Below, one piece after another: positions 36,464 to 44,060 of a DNA stretch of 47,285 nt. Every line of letters starts with the position of its first letter. Within the stretch, counting starts at the first letter, position 1. Source of the stretch: Planctomycetaceae bacterium. GTDB taxonomy: Bacteria > Planctomycetota > Planctomycetia > Pirellulales > Thermoguttaceae. The notes beneath the pieces were generated by a model, which had not been told where the DNA came from, did not search any database, and worked only from the letters and a program-made list of their open reading frames with translations. Position numbers and translations under genes: made by a program. The DNA lies in the NCBI GenBank assembly GCA_012719125.1, contig JAAYAY010000217.1, positions 1 through 47,285 on the forward strand, read 5' to 3'.

Positions 36464-39040
36464 ATGTCGACACAAAAGGCGAAAGGTCCCCCGATGACGC
36501 TGAAGATGTCTTGCTGCCGTGGCTCCCGTGCAGGCGTGCCTCGCAACCGACAACTGGCCCTGGAATCTCTCGAAAGCCGGACACTCCTGAGCGTCGCTGC
36601 CGAACCGGGCAGCCTGGTCCTGGAGAGTGCCGGGGCCGAACCGACGGCCTACGAGCAGTATCTCCTCGAGCTGATCAACCGCGGGCGGCTGGATCCCTCG
36701 GCCGAGGCGGCCCGATATGGCATCGACCTGAACGAGGACATTAACCCGGGAACCATCTCCACCGATGCCAAGCAACCGCTGGCATTCTCGCCCTTCCTGA
36801 TCTCTGCCGCCCGGGAGCACAGCGATTGGATGCTGGCTACCAATACCTTCAGCCACACGGGAGAAGGAGGGTCTTCGTCCGGCGATCGGATAGCCGCGGC
36901 CGGCTATCCGTTTGTGCCGCCATACGGTTGGGCGGAGAACATTGCCGCCCAGGGGACATACGCGACAAGTCAGACAGCCCAGGACACCGGCAAGATTCAC
37001 GCGATGCTCTACGCGAGTTCGGGCCATCGTGCCAACCAGTTGAATGGCTCGTATCACGAAGTGGGCCTTGGCCTGGCGTTTGGAAAGTTCACTCCGACCA
37101 GCCCCTCTCCACTCTCGCTCATTGCTACGGAAGACTTCGTCTACTCCGGAACCTCGGTCTTCCTGACCGGAGTGGTCTACGATGACGTAGTACTGGCCAA
37201 CCAATTCTACACGCCGGGCGAAGGTCTCGGCAGCGTGACGATCACGGCCACCCGCGTCTCCGACAATCAGGTGTTCACTGTGCAAACCTGGGCCTCGGGA
37301 GGTTACACGCTCGCATTGCCAAGCGGTGACTACACCGTGGTTGCGTCAGGCGACGCACTCTGCAATCCGGTGACTTACCGCGGAGTGACGATTCAAACAG
37401 AAAACGTCAAACTGGACTTCAACCCGAGAGAGAACACGCCGCCCGTCGTGGCAACTCTCACAGCAGCCCCCGATCCGGTCACACGTTCCGATAACCTGAC
37501 CCTGTCCGCCGGCGGCGTGAGCGATACGGACGGTTCCGTGACTCGGGTTGAGTTCTACCGCGGCCAGACGCTCCTGGGCGTTGACGAAGACGGGACCGAC
37601 GGCTGGAGTCTGACGGTGGCCACCGCCGACTGGCCCTTGGGCGAGCAGACGCTGTTCGCCCGGGCCCAGGACAACGCGCAAGCCTGGAGCGGTCCGGCCT
37701 CGACCAGCGTGACGGTAGCCGGGACCGCCGTCGACTTGGGCGAGGTCGACTTCCACACTCTCACCGCTCTTGAACTATCCACAAGCAGCCTGTACTACAG
37801 CCTCCAGACCGCGCACGACGGCCTCCTCAGCGTCGAAGTCGTCGCCCCCAAGCCTCCCAAGAGCGCCCGAGCCAGGCTCTACAGCCAGAATCCCGAAGAG
37901 AACCCCAGCGCCGTCCCCCTGGTTAGCTCCGAGTTGCTCGACGACAACCAGCGTCTGGATTGGAAAGTCGAAGCCGGTCAGACCTACTTCGTTGAATTTT
38001 ACGGCGTCAATCCGGCCTTCGACGTTCGGATCGCCAATCTCGTCCAGCACAACGGAACGACCGTGACCGTGTTCGGCACCGACGCCGACGACCAGTTCGT
38101 CTTCAATGCCGCCAATTCGCGCCTGGTCAGCATCAACGGCATGGCCTACACCTTCGCCGACACCGAGGTCGCCCTGGTCGAGTTCGACGGCGGGCAGGGA
38201 CGCGATCGGGCGGAGTTCCGCGATTCAGCCGGCGACGAAAGCCTCGAAGCCTGGGCCACGGAGGCGACCTTCGTCAACAGCCCAAACGACTCGGTCGCCG
38301 ATTTCACCGTGAACGCGTCGAACTTCGAGGAGTTGCAGGGCTACGCCAATTCCGGCGGGCAAGACTCGGCCGTGCTGCACGGTTCGGCGCAGAACGACAA
38401 GTTCAAAGCCGAGCCGGCCGAGGACTACGCGAAAGTGTACGGCGGGGCGATGTACAACCGCGTCAAATTCTTCGACCAGGTCGATGCCTACGGCGGCGGC
38501 GGCAAGGACTTCGCCCGCGTCTTCGACACCCCGGGTGACGAAGTATTCGAGGGAACCATGGGCTTGAGCCGACTGGCGGGGGAAGGTTTCGAGATCGGCA
38601 TGTACGACTTCCGCCAAGTGCTCGCCTATGGAACCGGCGGCGGCTACGACACGGCCACACTCACCGACTCGGCCAGAAAGGATGAGTTCCACGGCAGATC
38701 GCACAAAAGCGAGATGTTCGACATGGTCACGGACGGCGACGCGTACCAGATCACGGTCCGAGCCTTTGACGTCGTTCACGCTCGTGCGACCGACCAGACC
38801 GCCGGCACCGGCGGAAACGACATTGCCAAGCTCTGGGGCACCGCACTGGACGATTACGTCGAGGCGGCCGAGGATTGGCTCAGCTACGGCATTCATCGCC
38901 CCGAACTCGATCCGCTTTACGAGATCCTGGCCTTCGAGACGGTCAAGATCCGCGAGACGCCCGGCGGTGCCGATCAGGCCGACACCGCCGACAACCTGAC
39001 CTTCGCCTTGACGTTTGAAGGCAATTGGGAAATGCTGTAG
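36464..39040 (+). CDS. CAP-domain (SCP/PR1-like) surface protein with planctomycete N-terminal motif
   Basis: 858 residues. The start has a short basic stretch and LALESLESRTLLSV, the LEPR-XLL-like N-terminus of planctomycete exported proteins. Residues about 60-225 are a CAP domain (SAAREHSDWMLATNTFSHTG, GWAENIAAQG, SSGHRANQLNGSYHEVGLG). Then a carboxypeptidase-regulatory-like sandwich (YTLALPSGDYTVVASG), a cadherin-like/Big segment (DNLTLSAGGVSDTDGSVTRV) and a long repetitive beta-rich C-terminus with GGxDxA units (GGGKDFARVFD, GGGYDTATLTD, GGNDIAKLWG). CAP proteins are extracellular and mostly non-enzymatic in bacteria. A role at the surface or in the matrix is likely. Confidence 0.88.
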   Translation: MSTQKAKGPPMTLKMSCCRGSRAGVPRNRQLALESLESRTLLSVAAEPGSLVLESAGAEPTAYEQYLLELINRGRLDPSAEAARYGIDLNEDINPGTISTDAKQPLAFSPFLISAAREHSDWMLATNTFSHTGEGGSSSGDRIAAAGYPFVPPYGWAENIAAQGTYATSQTAQDTGKIHAMLYASSGHRANQLNGSYHEVGLGLAFGKFTPTSPSPLSLIATEDFVYSGTSVFLTGVVYDDVVLANQFYTPGEGLGSVTITATRVSDNQVFTVQTWASGGYTLALPSGDYTVVASGDALCNPVTYRGVTIQTENVKLDFNPRENTPPVVATLTAAPDPVTRSDNLTLSAGGVSDTDGSVTRVEFYRGQTLLGVDEDGTDGWSLTVATADWPLGEQTLFARAQDNAQAWSGPASTSVTVAGTAVDLGEVDFHTLTALELSTSSLYYSLQTAHDGLLSVEVVAPKPPKSARARLYSQNPEENPSAVPLVSSELLDDNQRLDWKVEAGQTYFVEFYGVNPAFDVRIANLVQHNGTTVTVFGTDADDQFVFNAANSRLVSINGMAYTFADTEVALVEFDGGQGRDRAEFRDSAGDESLEAWATEATFVNSPNDSVADFTVNASNFEELQGYANSGGQDSAVLHGSAQNDKFKAEPAEDYAKVYGGAMYNRVKFFDQVDAYGGGGKDFARVFDTPGDEVFEGTMGLSRLAGEGFEIGMYDFRQVLAYGTGGGYDTATLTDSARKDEFHGRSHKSEMFDMVTDGDAYQITVRAFDVVHARATDQTAGTGGNDIAKLWGTALDDYVEAAEDWLSYGIHRPELDPLYEILAFETVKIRETPGGADQADTADNLTFALTFEGNWEML

Positions 39041-39105
39041 CGGCCCCAGTGGGTGACCTCTGCCGGATGTCACTCTTCACAGCGGCGCAGCCGTCGCCGC
39101 CGCAG

Positions 39106-39147
39106 CTCACAACTCAAAGCTCACAACTCAAAGCTCACAACTCAAAG
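39106..39147. repeat. Three perfect copies of CTCACAACTCAAAG
   Basis: A 14-bp unit is repeated three times in tandem without mismatch. The last copy overlaps the stop codon of the leftward glycosyltransferase gene. Confidence 0.85.
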
Positions 39148-40761
39148 CTCCCCAGCCAACGACAGCTTCTCGCATATCTCCGGAGGAATTGTGGCCCCCA
39201 ACTTGCCCGCGGCCGCCACGTGCCTCCGAGCTTCATCGATTGCATTCCGCTCGGTGAGCAGGATGCCGAGACGCAAGTGGGCGTCAGCATCGTCTTGAGC
39301 ATGACTTTCCAGGACGAGAGGATGGTTCGGATAGAGATCCAGGGCCCGGTTGAAAGCCTCGGCCTTTTCGACGCCGTCGGACGCATAAAGCCCGCGGTAG
39401 TACCATGCCAGGGCACTGCGGGGATGCCGTGCGAGTGCCTGGTCGGTGAGTTCACGGATTTCGGCCGCTGCCTCGTGCTTCGGAAACTGCTGCGGATTCC
39501 AGATCGGCCGGTAGGCAATCGAGCCGACCTTCCCGGCATAGGCTCGCTCCCAATCCGGGCAGAAGTACCCCCATTTCGGCCCCGCAAGGAACCATAGGAG
39601 CGTAGCCAACGAACCAATCCCAACCGCGCCGACAGCCCCCCTGCCCGTCGCAGACGATAACAGCCTGTCCGCCCACGCCGCACTCAAGAGGATCGCTGCA
39701 ACCACGGTGGAACTCGCCCAGGTGAACTCGTTCCAAGGTTCCCGAGCGTCGATGAGAGTCACGGGAATCAAGAAAGCCGTGATGACGATCAGCAGGAGAA
39801 TAACTCGGCGGTCCTTCCAGAACCGGAGGGACGCAACGGCAAGGGCAATGTACAGAAGCCCAGCCGTCCAATGGCACGGCAGGTAATAGGGTGTGTACAT
39901 CCTGCCTCCGGCGTTCTGGACCATCCAGATCGTCTCTCGCGTGCAGATGAGCAGATCCCCGATGTAGAGGAGCCCTGCCCTCGGCGATATTCCGATGGAG
40001 TGGAGCTTGCCGGCGTTCCGCCCGTAATTGCCCCAGTCGTCGCCGAGGTCCGACAGCACGATCGGCAGCACGAGAAGGATGGTCAGGGCGAGTCCGGCAT
40101 ACATCCACCGTGATCTGAGCACCCGGCCCAGGCTGCAAGTCGAGAGGATGTACAGGGCAAAGGCTACGAACATCGCCGCAGACACGCTTGACACCCACAT
40201 GGCCAGCCCGAACACCAATCCCGCCGCCAGCTAGTCTCGCGCCCAACCTCGTGTGGTGCACCTATATATCAACAGGATTGCCCATGGTGCCAACGAAACC
40301 AGGGCCGCCGATTCCAGGAACACGGGGGCGATCGCCACGAGGTGCCGGTCCAAGGCAGCCAGAATCAGCCCAACCAATGCCACCCGCGAATGAAAGACCG
40401 TGGCGCCCAATACGTAGACCCCGACCAAACCGACCAGCGACAGGGCAATGAAGACAAACCGAATGACGAGAACGTTTCCACCGCCGACCCAGTTTGCCAG
40501 GGCCGTAACGTACGTGACCCCCAAGGCTTGACCAGTGTCCGGGCTGTGGACAGGCAGGCTGAAGAGACCGTCGCGGAGCGAGATCTCCTGCGCAATTCTC
40601 AGGTGGTCGGTCTCGTCGCCCGTGAGCGGCAGTCCGATGGCATAATACACCCTCACGCCCAGGGCCGCGGCGAGAACGCAGACTACCAGTGAAATGCTGA
40701 CTCCAGTCTGACGACCTCCCCCGGGTGGGAATGAAGACTCTCCAAGTAGGCTCGTGTGCAT
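39142..40761 (-). pseudogene. PMT/ArnT-like glycosyltransferase interrupted by one in-frame TAG
   Basis: From ATG 40761 (GGAG upstream) one frame runs to 39142 with a single TAG at 40231-40233, replacing what reads like a Trp codon in a GWARD-stop-LAAGLVFGLAMW context. Before it: a first membrane helix, the loop GLPLTGDETDHLRIAQEI with the Asp-Glu typical of PMT_2/GT39-83 enzymes, and several membrane helices. After it: more helices and a C-terminal TPR-like tail (ALAWYYRGLYASDGVEKAEAFN, in part). Intact length would be 539 residues. The family transfers sugars from lipid-phosphate donors outside the cytoplasm. A recent nonsense mutation, a sequencing error or readthrough are all possible. 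Confidence 0.75.
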
Positions 40762-41163
40762 GGCAGAACTCCGGATGCGCACAACTTGGCAATTCGTCGA
40801 TGAATGCAGTTCGCCGCAGCGCCCAAAGGTCTCGTCCAATGGGAAGAACGCATCTCCGAAAGGGGCGTCGCACTTCAAACAAAACACCTCAGGAGAGCTA
40901 ACCCTTCCCCCAGAATCGTACCACCACGATTGTCAGTACCGCATGCTCATCGAAGACCCCACTGATGGCTTGATCGCACTGCACGCAGCGGCGATTGACG
41001 ATCGCCCCCTCTTTGTAAGCTCCCGGCCTTGCCGCCGTTCGTCCCGCACACCTGTGACCACTGAATGGCCTTGCGCGATTCCCGGAAACATTGTCCCGCA
41101 AGAGCCGTTCAGGTAGACGCAATTGAGCAATACACTACATATCACCTTCGCCTGCCAGAACTG
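40762..41163. other. Intergenic region without recognisable gene
   Basis: About 400 bp between the glycosyltransferase start and the 114-bp element. Short minus-strand frames contain CxxC pairs (CVQCDQAI, FCLKCDAPF) that could be a zinc-ribbon remnant, but they are in different frames with stops between, so no gene is called. A 16-nt half-site of the 46781 element lies at 41073-41088. Confidence 0.4.
41073..41088. repeat. Half-site of the 46781-46896 inverted repeat
   Basis: GCGCGATTCCCGGAAA is identical to the first 16 bases of the left arm at 46781. The partner arm is absent. Confidence 0.5.
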
Positions 41164-41277
41164 CAGGGGAACTGCAAAGCAGCAGGCACGTTCCGCCGTG
41201 CCGTCCGCAGAACTGCCGGAAATCCCGGTTTGCCGCCAGCGGCGCTCGGAGAGTGCCTGCTGCTTTTCTTACCACAA
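41164..41277. mobile_element. 114-bp palindromic element, copy 2
   Basis: Differs from 23878-23991 at 6 of 114 bases with no gaps. It has a 14-bp stem AAAGCAGCAGGCAC / GTGCCTGCTGCTTT. The outer right terminal repeat of copy 1 is missing: directly after CCACAA the sequence is coding DNA of a sigma factor gene on the opposite strand. It supplies the stop codon that ends that gene fragment. Confidence 0.75.
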
Positions 41278-41481
41278 GAGGACTTTGCTGTCACGCAACC
41301 GATCCAGCTTCTGATACGCGATGACAAACGACTCCTGGGCCACGTCCCGGGCCCTGTGAAAATCGCGCACGATGGTCCACGCCGTGACAGTCACGGTCCC
41401 CTCGTACCGGCGGACCAGTTCCGAAAACGCCGAAACGTCGCCAACCCTCGCGGCCTCCACAAGCTCTTCCGTCGACGGCAT
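41269..41481 (-). pseudogene. ECF-type sigma factor, N-terminal fragment
   Basis: ATG at 41481 has a good AGGGAG ribosome site and starts a sigma70 region 2: MPSTEELVEAARVGDVSAFS, ELVRRYEGTVTV, then RARDVAQESFVIAYQKLDRL. At LRDS the homology stops exactly where the repeat element begins; five element-encoded residues and a stop follow. Region 2-to-4 linker and region 4 are absent, and no continuation is seen beyond the element. A full ECF sigma factor has about 180 residues; 70 remain. It cannot be functional as a sigma factor, though a stable fragment might bind core polymerase. Confidence 0.75.
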
Positions 41482-41975
41482 GAATCTCCCTTGGCAATGG
41501 CTCCAGGTCATCAGCAAAGAGGGCCGCCGAACCCGAAATGCGACAGCCGCAGCGAACCATTTTCGCCAAATCTCCCAACCACGTCGCTCCCCGCTACGGC
41601 GGGAAAAGCCCCGTCTGCAATGCAAAACCCCGTTGACGCCCTGCCTCGACCTGTGGCTCCTCCTCACCCCGTCCAACATGGGAATTGGGCCGGGTGGCCC
41701 CGGGTGTGATTGCTCACCCGGGGCCGCCCGGCCCAATTCCCCCAATTCCTCCGCCTCCCATCCCCCTCGATTCTCAACCACTCCTCCCGCCCATAACCCG
41801 CAAACCTCACCCATCCTGCCAGATCGAATCGCGAAATTGGACAAACGCTTGAGTGACTCCGTCTGACACAGTACGATAAAGACCCCACAGCATCGATGCG
41901 CAGCCGGGCGTTTGCCCGACATTCTGCGTACGCCGCGGGCTGCCAAGTCGAGAGGAGTAAGCAGCCGTCCCTCCC

Positions 41976-42143
41976 ATGCCCCACCTCGACAAGAAATCCC
42001 TCACCGAAGCCGATATCCGCACCAAGTGCATCACACCGGCGATCGAGCGCGCCGGGTGGGATCGGATCGCCCAGGTGCGAGAGCAGGTCTACTTCACCGA
42101 CGGCCGCGTCATCTGGAAAGGCAAGACCGTCAAACGTGGCGAC
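41976..42143 (+). pseudogene. Type I restriction enzyme HsdR, N-terminal remnant
   Basis: Reads MPHLDKKSLTEADIRTKCIT, PAIERAGWDRIAQVREQVYF, TDGRVIWKGKTVKRGD, which matches the first 56 or so residues of R subunits of type I restriction-modification systems, before the nuclease motif. Homology ends abruptly near 42143 where a different gene fragment begins. A full HsdR is about 800-1000 residues, so this is a relic. No hsdM or hsdS is in the window. Confidence 0.7.
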
Positions 42144-42147
42144 CATA

Positions 42148-42615
42148 CCTCCACTGGAGGCCCTTCTCCAATTACAGGAGACGCCGTGGGACGATTTCGA
42201 GATGATCCTTCTGGACGGAGACCCAGTCAACGAAAAGTCTCCCGGGCAGCGGTCGAGCGCCATGTTACCTCTGATTGCCCTTGCCGAAGACACTCCCCTT
42301 GTTATTGACCAGCCCGAAGACAATCTCGATAAACGGTTAATCGGCGATGTCCTAATGAAGGTGCTGGCGGAACTGAAGGAGAAGCGGCAGATCACGGTAT
42401 GCACGCACGATCCGAATATCCTTGTTGGGGGGGATGCTGAGCAGGTGGTAGTCCTCGAAGCTAAAAGCAACCGAAAGAGCAAGGTCGTCGATCATGGCTC
42501 AATTGACAATGACAGCATCGTCAAAACGGTGATTGATCTGCTGGAAGGGGGGGCTGAAGCTTTCGCGGCCCGGCAACGTCGGTATGGGTTGACCCGAGAG
42601 AACGTCGCCACTTGA
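42148..42615 (+). pseudogene. Defence-type AAA/ABC ATPase, C-terminal remnant
   Basis: In a different frame from the HsdR remnant: SPGQRSSAMLPLIALAEDTP (ABC signature-like), LVIDQPEDNLDKRLIGDVLM (Walker B and D-loop), QITVCTHDPNILVGGDAEQV (switch His), then IDNDSIVKTVIDLLEGGAEA and a final RQRRYG. This is the C-terminal ATPase lobe of SMC/Rad50-like proteins linked to restriction and other defence loci. The Walker A part and coiled coil are missing, so it was probably joined to the HsdR piece by a large deletion. Confidence 0.7.
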
Positions 42616-42713
42616 GGCAATAGCCAGGATTTGAGAAGCCGAACACAGCGCCCCTTCACGAAGTCGAGGATCGACAAGAGAATGAGCGGACCGCCACTTT
42701 TTTTTCCACCTCC

Positions 42714-42884
42714 TCGCGTCGCGCCCTCGATGCATTCCTGGTCGACAAGCAGGAACTGGAGGAGCTCACCGCCCGGCTCCCGGCGTTCAACCTGTTCAAC
42801 GTCCTGCAAGATTGCCGATGTGGAGATCCGCCACAGCAACGTACTGGCGTGGCTCCCACACCCGGCGAAACCCACGGGCTGCCC
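42714..42884 (+). pseudogene. PDDEXK_4-like nuclease, frameshifted N-terminal remnant
   Basis: Three pieces in successive frames form one family-like start: RRALDAFLVDKQELEELTAR and LPAFNLFNVLQ; then IADVEIRHSNVLAWL after a probable one-base insertion near 42811; then PGETHGL after another shift near 42858. The RHSNxLAWLL-x-P-x-x-THGL pattern is the N-terminal hallmark of PD-(D/E)XK nucleases of the PDDEXK_4 type, often found in defence loci. The catalytic part is absent. Confidence 0.6.
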
Positions 42885-42962
42885 GGTCCATGTCGCGAAA
42901 ACCACTCGCTGCCAAGCCGACAACATCTCTCCTCCCTCCTCGGATTCCTCTGTCGTCCTCCA

Positions 42963-43027
42963 ACCTCCCCTGCGTCTCCGCGTCTCTGCGCGAGCCCCCT
43001 CCGTGTTCTCTGTGCCTCTGTGTTTAT
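42963..43027. repeat. CTCCGCGTCTCTGCG...CTCTGTGCCTCTGTG dispersed-type repeat
   Basis: A CT-rich tract of this pattern occurs between genes in many unrelated bacteria and, on the opposite strand, reads HRGTENTEGARAETRRRRG. It is non-coding here and lies just after the nuclease remnant. Confidence 0.45.
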
Positions 43028-43137
43028 GCTCTCTCCACCAAAACCCGTTACGCCACGGCAGTCCCCACGTGGAGCGACCGACCAAGGGAGCAACAGCCCA
43101 GCCCCCACCCCCTCAATCGGCCTGTTCAATGTTCCTA

Positions 43138-43177
43138 TTGAAATGCCCGGGCAAATCCATATAATGTACATATGTAC
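43138..43177 (+). promoter_or_regulatory. Orphan promoter with overlapping palindromic operator
   Basis: TTGAAA (43138-43143), a 16-nt spacer and TATAAT (43160-43165) are followed at once by the perfect 12-bp palindrome GTACATATGTAC (43166-43177), placed where a repressor would block initiation. A second palindrome, TGCCCGGGCA, lies in the spacer. No gene starts within the next few hundred bases, so the original target may have been lost with the decayed defence genes. Confidence 0.45.
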
Positions 43178-44060
43178 CAATACCAAAACCACGCTCTAGC
43201 GCCCACAACCCCTTCACCGATCCATTTCTCCCAAATCTTCCTGTCATCAATCTTTCTGTCATTCATTCCCCTGCCCCCAAGTTAGCCAAGAGTACTCAAA
43301 AAATGAAATCGCACATCAATGCCAACAATGCAACGAGCGCATCCGCCTCCGTATTGACCACGCCCAAGAGAACGCGCCCCGCCGCCCCCGATACTGGCAA
43401 AATCACTCACTCGTTGACCAAATCCCACAAGATCAGCGTCGATCAGCGTCGATTAGCGTTCCCCCTTTTTCTTCCCCTTCCACCACCTCCACCGGCCAGA
43501 TTTTCACCGTCATTTCTCACCACCTCACCGCCGACCGTCCCAGCCGTCGCCCCAACTCCCACCAACACAAGCACTTAGCGAAAAAACCACCAAACGCCCA
43601 CGCCCCCATTCTGCATGGTAGTCAAAATGATTCTGCGCTTCCCACGACGCCGTAACCCATTGTGTAGCAACACGATAACTGCCGCCGTTCGATGGAGCAA
43701 TCGATCGACAAGTGCACCAACCGCCAACCCTGTCCGCAACCATTTCCCAGCACTTTTTTCGCAACCAGGTTGCACTCAGCCTCCGACAGGCATCATGCGA
43801 TGAATACCCCGGACGCACGACCTCCATCACCAGCCAATTCCCCTGCATCCAAGTCCGCTTGCCGTTCGGCAGCTCCCATGCGCCTGCGTACTCGACTCCG
43901 ACCGAAAGATCGCCGCCCACCGCAAGCTCACCGGCGCTCTGCATCCGGCCGGCAGCCTTGCGGAGTAGTTGGCGTCAAGTCCCGAATTGGCTATCCTACA
44001 CCTTTTGGTAGGAACGACTTCAGCCCTCGGGGGCCCTCTTCGCCGGAAGGATCGGGTGTC
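43178..44060. other. Long non-coding spacer
   Basis: About 880 bp with no supportable gene. It contains proline/CT-rich low-complexity sequence, a near-tandem GATCAGCGTC-GATCAGCGTC-GATTAGCG at about 43430-43456, and a small TCCTAC / GTAGGA hairpin near 44000 upstream of the helicase gene. Confidence 0.5.

Noticed and set aside
40888-41145. Zinc-ribbon gene with CVQCDQAI and FCLKCDAPF segments
   Set aside because: The two CxxC pairs are in different frames with stops between, and no start or homologous core is evident.
43303-43578. Possible 91-residue protein
   Set aside because: Low-complexity Thr/Pro sequence built from repeats; no ribosome site and no recognisable fold.
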